Of a DNA stretch of 64,000 nucleotides, positions 8,506 to 18,061 are shown piece after piece. Position numbers and translations under genes: made by a program. Below the pieces are notes generated by a model. That model was not told the DNA's origin and did not search any database. It worked only from the letters and a program-made list of their open reading frames with translations. The stretch covers positions 1,674,001 to 1,738,000 of the forward strand of contig NZ_CP050154.1 of assembly GCF_011617705.1 (NCBI RefSeq), given 5' to 3'. The DNA comes from Brevibacterium limosum (GTDB lineage Bacteria > Actinomycetota > Actinomycetes > Actinomycetales > Brevibacteriaceae). Every line of letters begins with the position of its first letter. Within the stretch, counting starts at the first letter, position 1.

Positions 8506-9490
8506 CTTCCGCTACCATCTCGTCTCCCTCGTCTCGGTGTTCCTCGCCCTCGCCGTCGGCATCGTCCTCGGTGCGGGGCCGCTGAAGGAACCGATCGGGG
8601 AGTCCCTGCAGAGCCAGGTCGATGCCCTGCGCTCGGACCGCGACAATCTGCGGTCGGACCTCGATGCGGCCAAAGGCAATATCGACAAGCAGAACGAATT
8701 CGTCACCGCCGCGGCCCCGGAACTCATCGGCGGCATCCTCGACGGGCAGGAGGTGAGCATCATCGCCGGCCCCGAAGCGGACTCGGAACAGGTCGAAGAG
8801 GTCAGCAACCGGGTCAAGGAAGCCGACGGCACCATCGCCGGCGACGTCTCGTTCGTGCCGAACACGCTCAGCCTCGCCGATTCGAATCAGTTCCTCAAAC
8901 AGTTGCGCACCCTCGTGCCGAACCTGCCGAAGGACGACTCGACCGCTATCCGCGCCGCCCTCGTCATCGCCCTGACCGGTGACGCCTCGATGCTCGAGGA
9001 CGAAGAGGACCAGACCGAGGCGGAGAAGCAGGCGGCGAAACTCTACGACGCCTTCGTCGAAGCCGACCGTCTGCGCACCGACACCGACCACAAGACGACC
9101 TCGCTGTTCATCGTCATCGACGATGAGAACTCGACCCTGGCCGAGGACACTCAGCCCAGCCCGCAGGCCACCGACGACAAGGGCACCCGCACCCTCATCA
9201 CCGACTTCATCACCGCACTCACCGCCGAAGCCACCTCGGTGGTCGTCGCCGGCGACGCTGGATCGGCCCAGAACGGACTCGTCAACGTGCTGCGGACGGA
9301 GAAATCCCGCGCCAGCACCGTCGACGGGCTCGGCCTCGGAGCCGGCCCCGTCATCACCGTGCGCGCACTGTCCGTCGGGGAAGCCGGAAGACACGGGCAC
9401 TTCGGATTCGCCGAGGACGCCGAAGGCATCCTGCCGGCCAAGACCGAAGAGAAGCAGTCCGACGAGTCGAAGAAGGAGGATCCGCAATGA
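8498..9490 (+). CDS. steB: SteB/MctB family membrane-anchored protein
   Basis: The 330-residue protein opens with 'FRYHLVSLVSVFLALAVG', the signature start of the MctB (copper transport) / SteB family, with one N-terminal membrane anchor at residues 5-25. A coiled-coil stretch follows ('LQSQVDALRSDRDNLRSDL'), then an extracytoplasmic domain ending in a Lys/Glu-rich tail. M. tuberculosis MctB (Rv1698) is linked to copper export. The corynebacterial homologue SteB works with SteA in daughter-cell separation. The overlap with steA here favours the septal role, but the sequence cannot decide between them. The GTG start lies inside the steA coding end. Confidence 0.85.
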   Translation: MIDFRYHLVSLVSVFLALAVGIVLGAGPLKEPIGESLQSQVDALRSDRDNLRSDLDAAKGNIDKQNEFVTAAAPELIGGILDGQEVSIIAGPEADSEQVEEVSNRVKEADGTIAGDVSFVPNTLSLADSNQFLKQLRTLVPNLPKDDSTAIRAALVIALTGDASMLEDEEDQTEAEKQAAKLYDAFVEADRLRTDTDHKTTSLFIVIDDENSTLAEDTQPSPQATDDKGTRTLITDFITALTAEATSVVVAGDAGSAQNGLVNVLRTEKSRASTVDGLGLGAGPVITVRALSVGEAGRHGHFGFAEDAEGILPAKTEEKQSDESKKEDPQ

Positions 9491-10347
9491 TCCGCTCCAT
9501 CGTCAGCACCGCCGTCGCCGGACTCGCCGGCTTCACCGCGACGAAGGCCGTGCTCAGATCGCGGCTGCGCACCCATGAGGCAGTGGTGCGCACCAACCAC
9601 GCCGGGCACGAGGTCTCGCTCGCCGAAGGCCCCGCCGTCGCCGCGGGACTGCTGGCCGGCAGCCTGCTCATCGAAGACCCCCGCCAGCGGACGGCGAGCC
9701 TGCTGGCCACGGCCGCGGCGGGCGGCCTCGGCGCCGTGGACGACTTCTGCGAATCCGGATCCTCCAAAGGACTGCGCGGGCACCTGTCCGCCCTGGCCCG
9801 CGGGGAGATCACGACCGGGACGATCAAGGTCGCCGGCATCCCGCTCGCCTCGATCGCGGCCGCCGCGATCCTGCGCAGCCGAACCCGCCCGACCGGGGTC
9901 TTCGGCCGGAAAGCTGACCGTCCCTGGTACGCGGCGGCCGCAGATGTCGTCGTCACCGGGGGAGTGATCGCCGGATCGGCGAACCTGTTCAACCTCCTCG
10001 ACCTCCGGCCCGGCCGGGCACTCAAGGCCGGAGCACTGACCCTGGCGTTCACCGACCACGATCGCCGTGTGTCCTGGGCTCCATCCGGAGCGATCGCGGG
10101 AGCCACGGCCGCAGCCTGGTCCGACGACCTCGCCGGTGACGCGATGCTCGGCGACACCGGGGCCAACGCCCTGGGCGCGGCGATCGGCGTGATCCTCGCC
10201 GAAACCGCAAGCCCCGCACAGCGTCGCCTCATCCTCGCCGTCCTCGCCGGACTCACCCTGGCCAGCGAGAAGGTGTCCTTCACCTCCGTCATCGAATCGA
10301 CCCCGGGCCTGAGGGAGATCGACTCGTTCGGCCGCGAGGGCGTGTGA
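9487..10347 (+). CDS. MraY/WecA-like polyprenyl-phosphate phosphosugar transferase (divergent)
   Basis: This 286-residue membrane protein carries family motifs in order: 'GGLGAVDDF' near residue 83 (the paired Asp), 'KGLRGHLSALARGEITTG', 'NLFNLLDLRPGRALKAG' near 165 (the NxxNLxD motif) and 'LGDTGANALGAAIG' near 220. Hydrophobic segments lie between them. These are hallmarks of transferases that load a sugar-1-phosphate onto undecaprenyl phosphate. It is shorter than true MraY (about 360 residues) and lacks a clear HIHH-type C-terminal loop, so it is probably a distinct subfamily rather than the housekeeping enzyme. It is coupled by 4-nt overlaps to steB and the MurJ-like gene. Confidence 0.75.
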   Translation: MIRSIVSTAVAGLAGFTATKAVLRSRLRTHEAVVRTNHAGHEVSLAEGPAVAAGLLAGSLLIEDPRQRTASLLATAAAGGLGAVDDFCESGSSKGLRGHLSALARGEITTGTIKVAGIPLASIAAAAILRSRTRPTGVFGRKADRPWYAAAADVVVTGGVIAGSANLFNLLDLRPGRALKAGALTLAFTDHDRRVSWAPSGAIAGATAAAWSDDLAGDAMLGDTGANALGAAIGVILAETASPAQRRLILAVLAGLTLASEKVSFTSVIESTPGLREIDSFGREGV

Positions 10348-12185
10348 ACAAGCTCGTTCGAGTCCTCGCCTCCACGGCGCTACTCGTCTCGATCATCACC
10401 CTGCTGACCCGACTGGTCGGCTTCCTGCGCTGGCTGGTGTTCTCGGCCACCGTCGGCGCCGGCACCGTCGGCACCGCCTATCAGAGCGCGAACCAGGTTC
10501 CGAACATCCTCTTCGAGGTCGTCGCCGGCGGGGCCCTGGCCGGAGCGGTCATCCCGCTGCTCGCCGTCCCCCTGGCCAGAGCAGACCGGGAGACCGCCGG
10601 ACGCATCGCCTCCGGCCTGCTGACCTGGGCGATCAGCGTCACCCTGCCCCTGTCGATCCTCCTGGCCGTGTTCGCCCCGCAGATTGCGAACCTGCTCGTC
10701 GACACGAAGACCAGCGACGCGGGGGTGCAGGCGACCGTGGAGCTGCTGCTCATGTTCTCCCCGCAGCTCGTCCTCTACGGAATCGGCGCCGTGCTCACCG
10801 GAGTGCTGCAGGCCCACCGGAAGTTCCTGTGGCCGGCGTTCGCCCCGCTGCTCTCCAGCCTCGTCGTCATCGGCAGCTATATCGTCTACAGTTCCGTCGG
10901 CGGCAGCGACGATACCTGGCAGACCCACCTCGGCTGGCTCGGCTGGGGCACCACCGTCGGCGTCGCCGCCCTCGCTCTTCCCCTGGCCCTGCCCATGGCC
11001 TCGACCGGACTGAAGCTGCGCCCCACCTTCTCGTTCCCTCCCGGAGTCGCCCACCGTGCGCTGCGCCTGGCCGGAGCCGGAATGTCGGCCCTGCTCGCCC
11101 AGCAGGCCGCGGTGCTCGCAACCCTGAGCTTGGCAAACCACTCGGGTGGAGACGGCACGCTCGTGCTCTTCAGCTACATCAACGCCGTCTACCTCCTGCC
11201 CTACGCTGTGCTCGCCGTGACCGTGGCGACCGTGATCTTCCCGACGCTCTCAACCTGGGTGGGACGATCCACCGACCCGGAGGCGACCGAGCACAGACGT
11301 GCGGAAGCCGGTGTGCGGATGCGGTCGGTGACCTCGACGACGACGGCGCTCATCATCGCCATCGGCGGCCTCGGCGCGGTCATCCTGCTCTCGGCCGCAG
11401 GCCCCCTGCAGACCTTCTTCATCGCCATCGACGCCGAAAGCGAATCCGCCGCACCCTTCGACTCCATGGCCACAGCGATCATGGTCATGGCCTTGGCCGT
11501 GCCCGGATGGTCCTTCGTCGCGTGGGGCACCCGCGTCTTCTATGCAGTGGAACGTTCCCGCTTTTCGGCGGCAGCCACGACGACGGGGTGGATCCTCGTC
11601 ATCGTCGGCATGATCGCGGCCATCCTCATCACGGGTGCGAACGGCAATCCTGGACTGACCCTCGTCTGCATCTGCAGCGGCTATGTGCTGGGCATGACCG
11701 TCGCCGGAGTGTTCCTGCTCGTGAACATGCGCCGTGTCCTCGGCCCCACCGGACTCGCACTCGTCGGGCGTCGGTCAGTGCTCGCTCTCGGGGCTGCCGT
11801 CGTCGCAGGCACAGCCGGAGTAGTGACCTCGCAGTGGTTCGGGGGGCTGCTCGACAACTCCGCGAGCTCCGCCGTCATCGCCGGAATCGTCGCAGCCCTC
11901 CTCGGCTGCGTCGTCTTCGGACTCATCGTGCTCATCGTCGACCGCGGCTTCCTCGGCGAAGTCCGCGGCCTGCTCGCCGACCGCAACCGGGCCGGCGTCA
12001 ACGACGAGACGACCGTGCACGCAGCCGAAGCGAATTCGGCTGCAACAGGCATCACCACCGCCGACCCCGCCGGCCCCGATAGCAGACCCGCTGACGCCGG
12101 CAGCACCGCCGACGCCGACAGCACCACCGGCACGCACAACAGAGACCACGGCCCCAGTGACACCGACAGAGAGGGAGACTCATGA
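10344..12185 (+). CDS. MurJ/MviN-like lipid-linked glycan flippase
   Basis: The 613-residue protein has about 13-14 hydrophobic segments and the MurJ/MviN N-terminal pattern 'LLTRLVGFLRWLVFS' and 'ANQVPNILFEVVAGGALAGA'. The last 75 residues form a cytosolic tail rich in Asp, Thr and Gly. MurJ proteins flip lipid II outward. The Asp and Arg found at the TM2 positions of E. coli MurJ are replaced here (VGTAYQSANQ), which is common in actinobacterial relatives. Another murJ may exist elsewhere, because the usual actinobacterial mviN lies near the origin. The context (MraY-like enzyme upstream, two glycosyltransferases downstream) suggests a dedicated lipid-linked substrate. Start and stop overlap the neighbours by 4 nt. 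Confidence 0.87.
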   Translation: MNKLVRVLASTALLVSIITLLTRLVGFLRWLVFSATVGAGTVGTAYQSANQVPNILFEVVAGGALAGAVIPLLAVPLARADRETAGRIASGLLTWAISVTLPLSILLAVFAPQIANLLVDTKTSDAGVQATVELLLMFSPQLVLYGIGAVLTGVLQAHRKFLWPAFAPLLSSLVVIGSYIVYSSVGGSDDTWQTHLGWLGWGTTVGVAALALPLALPMASTGLKLRPTFSFPPGVAHRALRLAGAGMSALLAQQAAVLATLSLANHSGGDGTLVLFSYINAVYLLPYAVLAVTVATVIFPTLSTWVGRSTDPEATEHRRAEAGVRMRSVTSTTTALIIAIGGLGAVILLSAAGPLQTFFIAIDAESESAAPFDSMATAIMVMALAVPGWSFVAWGTRVFYAVERSRFSAAATTTGWILVIVGMIAAILITGANGNPGLTLVCICSGYVLGMTVAGVFLLVNMRRVLGPTGLALVGRRSVLALGAAVVAGTAGVVTSQWFGGLLDNSASSAVIAGIVAALLGCVVFGLIVLIVDRGFLGEVRGLLADRNRAGVNDETTVHAAEANSAATGITTADPAGPDSRPADAGSTADADSTTGTHNRDHGPSDTDREGDS

Positions 12186-13390
12186 GGATCGTCTTCGTCA
12201 TCGGCACCTCGACCGGGGGAGTCGGCACCCATGTGCGGGCGCTGGCCCGCGAGCTGACCGCCGCCGGTCATGAGATCGGCGTCATCGGACCCGCCGCCAC
12301 CGACGAACACTTCGGCTTCTCCCTGCTGCCCGGAGTCCAGTTCGGCGTCCTCGAGCTCGGCACCGGAATCGGGGCCTCCGACGCCGCCCTCATCCGTCGG
12401 CAGCGCACACTGCTGCGCAGCTTCGCTCCGCAGATCGTCCACGCCCACGGCTTCCGGGCTGGGCTCATCACCCACCTGACCCTGCGCACGTTGAAGACGC
12501 GACCGAAATTCGTCCTCAGCCTCCACAACCGAGCCAGCGGGCACGGACTGCGCGGCAAGGTCGAAACCCGTGTCGAGAGGATGCTCGCCCGCGGAGCCGA
12601 CCTCGTCCTCGGGGCCAGCACGGACCTCGTCGACCGTGCCCGCGGAATCGGCGCCCGGACCGCCCGGTTCCTCCCGGCCGCCGCACCCGAGGTGACCCCC
12701 GTGTCCGCTGAGGCGGCCGCCGCCACCCGCGCGACTCTGGCCGAGGAGTTCGACTTCGATCCCGGCGCACTCATCGTCCTCGCCGTCGGTCGCGTGGCCA
12801 AGCAGAAGAACTACCCGATGCTCGTGCGCGGGCTCGCCCGGCTCGGCGACGATCCGCCCGACACCGCGACCAACCCACCTGGCAGCGCTTCGCCGGCCCG
12901 CCTCGGCGAGGGGAATCGACAGGGAGACATCGTCGTCCTCATCGCCGGAGCCGCCGATGAGGTGGTGCTCGCCGACGTCCGCGCCCGATACGCCGACGCC
13001 GCAGCCGCCTCGGCGATTCCGGCCCTGCATTTCCTCGGACCGCGCGACGACATCGCCGAACTCGCGGCCGCCGCGGACATCTACGCGCTCACCAGCGTGT
13101 GGGAGGCCCGCGCGTTGGTCCTCCAGGAGGCACTCATCTCCGGCAAGGCGATCGTGGCCACCGCCACCGGCGGCAGCGCCGAACTCGTCGGCGACGCCGG
13201 GATCCTCATCGACGATGACGACGACGCCGCATTCGCCGCGGCCGTGGCCGAACTCGCCGTCGATCCCGCCCGCCGCGCCGCACTCGGAGCCGAAGCCAGG
13301 GCGCGCGGAGCGAAGCTTCCCGATGAGAGGGAAGTCGCCGAAGAACTCGCAGGTCTTTACACGGAACTCGTGTCTGCCCAGGTAGGCTAG
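12182..13390 (+). CDS. GT-B glycosyltransferase (GT4-like)
   Basis: The 402-residue protein has the GT4 layout. The N-terminal Rossmann half starts 'MRIVFVIGTSTGGVGTHVRA' with 'IVHAHGFRAGLIT' near residue 87. The C-terminal donor half begins at 'LIVLAVGRVAKQKNYPMLVR' near 197 and carries the 'SVWEARALVLQEALISGKAI' donor-binding stretch with E-x7-E spacing near 307. Residues 225-245 are a Pro/Ser-rich insert. There is no signal or membrane segment, so it acts at the cytosolic face, probably extending the lipid-linked sugar made by the upstream transferase (inference). The ATG overlaps the MurJ-like stop by 4 nt. Donor and acceptor are unknown. Confidence 0.85.
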   Translation: MRIVFVIGTSTGGVGTHVRALARELTAAGHEIGVIGPAATDEHFGFSLLPGVQFGVLELGTGIGASDAALIRRQRTLLRSFAPQIVHAHGFRAGLITHLTLRTLKTRPKFVLSLHNRASGHGLRGKVETRVERMLARGADLVLGASTDLVDRARGIGARTARFLPAAAPEVTPVSAEAAAATRATLAEEFDFDPGALIVLAVGRVAKQKNYPMLVRGLARLGDDPPDTATNPPGSASPARLGEGNRQGDIVVLIAGAADEVVLADVRARYADAAAASAIPALHFLGPRDDIAELAAAADIYALTSVWEARALVLQEALISGKAIVATATGGSAELVGDAGILIDDDDDAAFAAAVAELAVDPARRAALGAEARARGAKLPDEREVAEELAGLYTELVSAQVG

Positions 13391-13423
13391 AACCAGCGTC
13401 GAACGAAAGAAGAGGATGAGGAA

Positions 13424-14560
13424 ATGAGCGAATCCGGCGAGGTCAACCCACTGAGCGCAGACACGAGGATTCTGCACGTGCTCGCCGATACCACCGGTCC
13501 CGTCGTCGAAGTGGCGAAGCTCGCCGTGCTCGGCCACCTCCGGGCCGGCTTCAAGGTCGCCGTCGCCGCGCACCGGTCACTGCTGGGCACCTTCGGCGTT
13601 CCCGAGGAACTGGCCGGCGAATTCCGTGAGATCGAACTCGCGGCACGCAGACGCTTCTCGATGGCCGACCCGAACACCGCCTTCACTCTTCACAAGTACT
13701 ACCAGCACGTGGACATCGTCCACGCGCACGGACTGCACGCCGCGACGCTCGCCGGTCTGGCCTTCACAGGCCTGCCCGCCCGCCTGCACCCGAAGCTCGT
13801 GGCCACCATCGAATCCTTCGACTCCGCGAACGTCATCGAGAAGACCGGAGCCGAGATCGTCGGCCGCACCGCCACCGCAGTCCTCGGCACGACCGAACCC
13901 GTCGTCGACTACTACGGCGGCCGCATCCCCGTCGTCGAACGCGCCGAACTCGTCCACCCGGACATCGACGTCGACCTCACGGTGCGCACACCGCGGGCCG
14001 AGGTCCGCAGCGAACTCGGCGTCGCGCAAGGCACCTGGATGGTCGCCAGCCCCATCGCCCTGCGCGACCACACGGCCCTGGCGACGGTGCTCGACGCCGC
14101 CGACCAGATCAACGGCCGACGCCGCGACCGCAACGTCGTCTTCGTCCTCACCGGCACCGGCAAGGACCGCTCGACGATCGCCCGCGAATTCGCCGACCGC
14201 GGGGTCCTCGTCGCCCCCGCCGGCGATCTCGTCGATGTGGCGGCCGCCGCCGACGTCGTCATCGCCAGCGAGACCATGACGGGTCTGTCCCACGAAGACC
14301 TCATGCAGCTGTCGAAGCCGGCCGTCTTCATCGGCAGCGAACGCCGCGCCGGCATCTGGGGAGAGGCCGCGAAGGCCGTTCCCGCCGATGACACGGACGC
14401 GCTGCTGCGTGAGATCAATCATCTTCTCGACGACCCGGCCGGACGCGGAACCTCCGCTGTGGCAGCGAAGAAGCGGGTCATCGACGTGAGCAACGGGGCG
14501 GCGATCTCCGAAACGCTGCTCGATCTGTACGCCGAGGTCGACGCCGTCTCGGACTCGTGA
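13424..14560 (+). CDS. GT-B fold glycosyltransferase-like protein
   Basis: The 378-residue protein resembles its upstream neighbour in layout: '[18 protein letters not shown]' at the start, '[17 protein letters not shown]' near residue 97, '[19 protein letters not shown]' and a C-terminal half with '[20 protein letters not shown]'. The second half lacks a clear E-x7-E donor motif ('[20 protein letters not shown]' takes its place), so it may be a weak or altered enzyme. The ATG has a GAGGA site, and TAGGCT/TAGAAC near 13383-13393 could be an internal promoter. It ends by overlapping a possible upstream pyrG start. Function beyond family is unknown. Confidence 0.75.
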   Translation: MSESGEVNPLSADTRILHVLADTTGPVVEVAKLAVLGHLRAGFKVAVAAHRSLLGTFGVPEELAGEFREIELAARRRFSMADPNTAFTLHKYYQHVDIVHAHGLHAATLAGLAFTGLPARLHPKLVATIESFDSANVIEKTGAEIVGRTATAVLGTTEPVVDYYGGRIPVVERAELVHPDIDVDLTVRTPRAEVRSELGVAQGTWMVASPIALRDHTALATVLDAADQINGRRRDRNVVFVLTGTGKDRSTIAREFADRGVLVAPAGDLVDVAAAADVVIASETMTGLSHEDLMQLSKPAVFIGSERRAGIWGEAAKAVPADDTDALLREINHLLDDPAGRGTSAVAAKKRVIDVSNGAAISETLLDLYAEVDAVSDS

Positions 14561-14572
14561 GCCGGACTTTGA

Positions 14573-14578
14573 TAGAAT
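14573..14578 (+). promoter_or_regulatory. Putative -10 box of pyrG, leaderless
   Basis: TAGAAT lies 8 nt before tandem GTG codons at 14587 and 14590. A transcript would begin close to the start codon. No ribosome site is present, which favours leaderless translation of pyrG. Confidence 0.5.
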
Positions 14579-14586
14579 CAAATCCC

Positions 14587-16242
14587 GTGGTGAATCGAAC
14601 TGGCCCTGGCGGCACACATACGGCAAAGCACATCTTCGTCACGGGAGGCGTCGCCTCCTCGTTGGGCAAGGGTCTGACGGCATCGAGCCTCGGCCATCTG
14701 CTCACTCAGCGCGGCCTCACCGTGGCCATGCAGAAGCTGGATCCCTACCTCAACGTGGATCCCGGCACGATGAACCCCTTCCAGCACGGTGAAGTCTTCG
14801 TCACCGAGGACGGCGCAGAGACCGACCTCGACATCGGCCACTACGAGCGCTTCCTCGACAACAGCCTCGACGGTGCCGCGAACGTGACCACCGGGCAGAT
14901 CTACTCCTCGGTCATCGCGAAGGAACGCCGCGGCGCGTACCTCGGCGACACCGTTCAGGTCATCCCGCACATCACCGACGAGATCAAGGCGCGGATGCGC
15001 GCCCAGGCCGAACGCCCCGAGGCGGACCGCCCCGATGTCATCATCACCGAGATCGGCGGCACCGTCGGCGATATCGAATCCCAGCCCTTCCTCGAAGCGG
15101 CCCGCCAGGTCCGCCACGACATCGGCCGGGACAACGTGTTCTTCATCCACGTCTCCCTCGTGCCCTACCTCGGGCCCTCCGGCGAGCTGAAGACGAAGCC
15201 GACCCAGCACTCCGTGGCGACTCTGCGCTCCATCGGCATCCAGCCCGATGCCATCGTGCTGCGCTCCGACCGCGAGCTGCCGGACTCGATCCGCGCGAAG
15301 ATCGCCGGCGCCTGCGACGTCGAGACCGAAGCGGTCGTGTCCTGCGTCGACGCCCCGAGCATCTACGACATCCCGAAGGTCCTCCACGACGGCGGCCTCG
15401 ACGTATTCGTCATCCGCAACCTCAACCTGCCCTTCCGCGACGTCGACTGGACGAAGTGGGACTGGGTGCTCGAACGCGTGCACAACCCGTCCCGGGACGT
15501 CACGATCGGCATCGTCGGCAAGTACATCGACCTGCCCGACGCCTACCTCTCCGTCACCGAGGCGCTGCGCCACGGCGGTTTCGCCAACGACGCGAAGGTC
15601 AGGATCAAGTGGATCCAGTCCGATGACTGCTCCACCGAAGCCGGGGCCGCGGCGGCACTGGACGGTCTCGACGCGGTCTGCGTGCCCGGCGGCTTCGGCA
15701 TCCGCGGCATCGAAGGCAAGCTCGGAGCCCTCGAATACACCCGCACCAACGGCATTCCGACCCTGGGTCTGTGCCTGGGTCTGCAGTGCATGGTCATCGA
15801 ATACGCACGCAACGTCGCCGGCATCGAGGCGGCCTCGTCGTCCGAATTCGACCCCGAGACCACGGCTCCGGTCGTCGCGACCATGGCCGAGCAGCTCTCG
15901 ATCGTCGAAGGCGAAGGCGACCTGGGCGGCACCATGCGCCTGGGCACCTACGAGGCGAAGCTCACCGAAGGCAGCGTAGTGGCCGGCGTGTACGGGGCGA
16001 CGACGATCAGCGAACGTCACCGTCACCGCTACGAGGTCAACAACACCTACCGCGACCAGCTCGCCGAGGCGGGGCTCGAATTCTCCGGTACCTCACCCAA
16101 CGGTGAGCTCGTCGAGTTCGTCGAACTGCCTACGCATCCGTTCTACGTCTCCACTCAGGCGCACCCCGAGCTGAAGTCGCGTCCGACCTCACCGCATCCG
16201 CTGTTCGCCGGTCTGGTCGCCGCCGCACTCGAACGTCAGTGA
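14587..16242 (+). CDS. pyrG: CTP synthase
   Basis: The enzyme makes CTP from UTP, ATP and glutamine. The N-terminal synthetase domain has '[20 protein letters not shown]' near residue 15 and '[20 protein letters not shown]'. The C-terminal class I glutamine amidotransferase has 'GGFGIRG', the Cys nucleophile in '[15 protein letters not shown]' and the His/Glu pair in '[14 protein letters not shown]'. An in-frame GTG at 14557 overlaps the previous stop but has no ribosome site and lies upstream of a good -10 box. I therefore prefer GTG 14587 (or 14590), which gives an N-terminus like other actinobacterial PyrG. The length of about 551 residues is normal. Confidence 0.96.
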   Translation: MVNRTGPGGTHTAKHIFVTGGVASSLGKGLTASSLGHLLTQRGLTVAMQKLDPYLNVDPGTMNPFQHGEVFVTEDGAETDLDIGHYERFLDNSLDGAANVTTGQIYSSVIAKERRGAYLGDTVQVIPHITDEIKARMRAQAERPEADRPDVIITEIGGTVGDIESQPFLEAARQVRHDIGRDNVFFIHVSLVPYLGPSGELKTKPTQHSVATLRSIGIQPDAIVLRSDRELPDSIRAKIAGACDVETEAVVSCVDAPSIYDIPKVLHDGGLDVFVIRNLNLPFRDVDWTKWDWVLERVHNPSRDVTIGIVGKYIDLPDAYLSVTEALRHGGFANDAKVRIKWIQSDDCSTEAGAAAALDGLDAVCVPGGFGIRGIEGKLGALEYTRTNGIPTLGLCLGLQCMVIEYARNVAGIEAASSSEFDPETTAPVVATMAEQLSIVEGEGDLGGTMRLGTYEAKLTEGSVVAGVYGATTISERHRHRYEVNNTYRDQLAEAGLEFSGTSPNGELVEFVELPTHPFYVSTQAHPELKSRPTSPHPLFAGLVAAALERQ

Positions 16243-16263
16243 CCGTTGTCCATGAACACTGGG

Positions 16264-16293
16264 AATGCCGCCGGCGAGAACGCCGGCGGCATT
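16264..16293 (+). terminator. Hairpin after pyrG
   Basis: A perfect 13-bp stem (16264-16276 with 16281-16293) closes an AGAA loop. It follows the pyrG stop by 22 nt and precedes the NUDIX gene by 39 nt. It has no run of T, as is usual for high-G+C terminators. It could also act as a processing or partial-termination site. Confidence 0.7.
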
Positions 16294-16331
16294 CGCCGTT
16301 CCACCACCGTCGATGATCAGGAAGGCACTCC

Positions 16332-17072
16332 ATGAGCTCTGCACACGATGAGGTCCTGCAGGACGAACCGGTGACCCCGCCGATCTCCTCGTCCGAAGTC
16401 GTCTACGAAGGCGCAGTCTGGGACATCCGCAAGGAGACCTTCGACCTGCCCGAGGCGTCCGGACTCGTCCGCGATCTCATGGCGCACACCGGTGCCGTCG
16501 GCGTCGCCGTCATCGACGATCGGCAGCGGATCCTGCTGGCCCAGCAGTACCGGCACCCCGTCCGGGCCCGCCTGTGGGAGGTCCCGGCCGGTCTGCTCGA
16601 CATCCCCGGGGAGGACCCGCTCGATGCGGCGAAGCGGGAACTCGTCGAGGAGGCCGACCTCACCGCCGCACAGTGGGAACTCCTCAGCGACTCCTGCCTG
16701 ACCCCGGGTGGCAGCTCCGAGACGATGCGCCTCTACCTGGCCCGCGAGCTCTCCTTCGTCCCCGAGGCCGATCGTCACGAACGCGGCGAGGAAGAGGCGG
16801 GGTTCCGCTTCGCATGGGTCGACGTCGACGAAGCACTCGAGGCCGTGGCCGATGGACGGATCACCAACGCGATCGCCCAGCTCGCGATCTTCCAGGTCGA
16901 CCGGGTGCTGCGCGCCGAAGCGGCGCGAGCGCCAGTGGAGCTGCGCCCGGTCGATGCGCCCAGGCGACTCGTCGACGGCCGTCCCGACTTCGGCCGCGGT
17001 GCGACGGTCGGGACGACCGGTTCAGGTGGCGGGGATGGGCTGCCCACACAGGTCGGCCCGAGCGAGGACTGA
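16332..17072 (+). CDS. NUDIX hydrolase, ADP-ribose pyrophosphatase type
   Basis: The 246-residue protein contains 'LLAQQYRHPVRARLWEVPAG' near residue 66, typical of ADP-ribose pyrophosphatases, and a Nudix helix 'GEDPLDAAKRELVEEADL' near residue 94 with the REL-EE metal-binding core. The canonical Gly of the box end is Asp here (EEADL). ADPRases hydrolyse ADP-ribose to AMP and ribose 5-phosphate in the cytosol. The C-terminal 45 residues are Gly/Pro/Arg-rich and not part of the fold. The pyrG-NUDIX-xerD order matches Rv1699-Rv1701. It ends 6 nt before the xerD start. Confidence 0.88.
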   Translation: MSSAHDEVLQDEPVTPPISSSEVVYEGAVWDIRKETFDLPEASGLVRDLMAHTGAVGVAVIDDRQRILLAQQYRHPVRARLWEVPAGLLDIPGEDPLDAAKRELVEEADLTAAQWELLSDSCLTPGGSSETMRLYLARELSFVPEADRHERGEEEAGFRFAWVDVDEALEAVADGRITNAIAQLAIFQVDRVLRAEAARAPVELRPVDAPRRLVDGRPDFGRGATVGTTGSGGGDGLPTQVGPSED

Positions 17073-17078
17073 TCTCCT

Positions 17079-18026
17079 GTGGCTCGGCACGGGGCCGAAC
17101 TGCTGCCGGAGGACCTGCCCGAGGACCTGCGGCGCGCATTCGAGTCCTATCTCGCCTCCCTGCGGTTCGAGCGGGGACTGTCGATGAACTCCATCGACGC
17201 CTACGCCCGTGACCTCGCCCGGTACGGAACGTGGCTGAGCGACGACGGGGTGAGCCGCCTCGGCGAGGTCGATCGACGGAAGGTGGAGAGCTATGGCCTC
17301 CACCTGCTCGATTCGGGACTGGCGCCGCGGAGTCGGGCACGCGCACTCGTCGCGGTGCGACGATTCCACACCTTCGCGCTGGGGGAGAACCTCGCGTCCA
17401 CGGACCCCGCCTCCGAGGTCAGCCCACCGCAGGAGGGACTGCGCCTGCCCAAGGCCCTCGCGCTCGATGACATCGAAGCGATGATCGCGACCACGGACGG
17501 CCAGGAGCCGGTGCAGATCCGGGCCGCGGCCCTCCTCGAACTCCTCTACGCCACGGGGGCGCGCATCTCCGAAGCCGTGGGGATCGACCTCGATGACCTC
17601 GACCTCGACTCCGGGCTCGTCCGGCTCTACGGAAAGGGCGGGAAGGAGAGGATCGTGCCCTTCGGATCCCACGCCGCCCGAGCCCTGGGAGCGTGGGTGG
17701 CCCGAGCGCGGCCGGCGATGGCGGCGAAGGCAAAATCCTCGTCCGCAGGTGCACTGTTCCTCAACGCACGCGGCACCCGGCTCTCCCGGGTCTCGGCGTG
17801 GCAGATCGTCAAGGACGCAGGTCAGGCGGCGACGATCGACGCAGAGGTCTCCCCACACACATTCCGGCACTCCTTCGCCACGCATCTGCTCGAAGGAGGG
17901 GCGGACATCCGCGTCGTACAGGAGCTGCTCGGACATGCCTCGGTGACGACGACGCAGATCTATACGAAAGTCTCCGAGGAGACACTGCGGGAAGTGTACG
18001 CGACCTCGCACCCTCGGGCGCGGTAG
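17079..18026 (+). CDS. xerD: Tyrosine recombinase XerD
   Basis: This 315-residue site-specific recombinase resolves chromosome dimers at dif with XerC. The SAM-like N-terminal core-binding domain spans residues about 15-105 ('[20 protein letters not shown]'). The catalytic domain has Arg in '[11 protein letters not shown]' near 160, Lys in '[12 protein letters not shown]', '[15 protein letters not shown]' near 259, His in '[13 protein letters not shown]' and the nucleophile Tyr near 295. The length and context (upstream of parA-scpAB) are those of chromosomal XerD rather than a phage integrase. The GTG start has a weak site. No dif sequence was recognised in the window. Confidence 0.93.
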   Translation: MARHGAELLPEDLPEDLRRAFESYLASLRFERGLSMNSIDAYARDLARYGTWLSDDGVSRLGEVDRRKVESYGLHLLDSGLAPRSRARALVAVRRFHTFALGENLASTDPASEVSPPQEGLRLPKALALDDIEAMIATTDGQEPVQIRAAALLELLYATGARISEAVGIDLDDLDLDSGLVRLYGKGGKERIVPFGSHAARALGAWVARARPAMAAKAKSSSAGALFLNARGTRLSRVSAWQIVKDAGQAATIDAEVSPHTFRHSFATHLLEGGADIRVVQELLGHASVTTTQIYTKVSEETLREVYATSHPRAR

Positions 18027-18061
18027 GGTTGGACGTAGAGCAACGAAAGGTGGCCATCCGA

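Noticed and set aside
14557..14586. Upstream GTG start for pyrG
   Set aside because: It overlaps the previous stop but has no ribosome site, lies upstream of a good -10 box and adds residues absent from typical PyrG proteins.
17079..18026. Phage or island integrase
   Set aside because: Length, motifs and position between NUDIX and parA-scpAB identify the housekeeping XerD. There are no attachment repeats or phage genes around.
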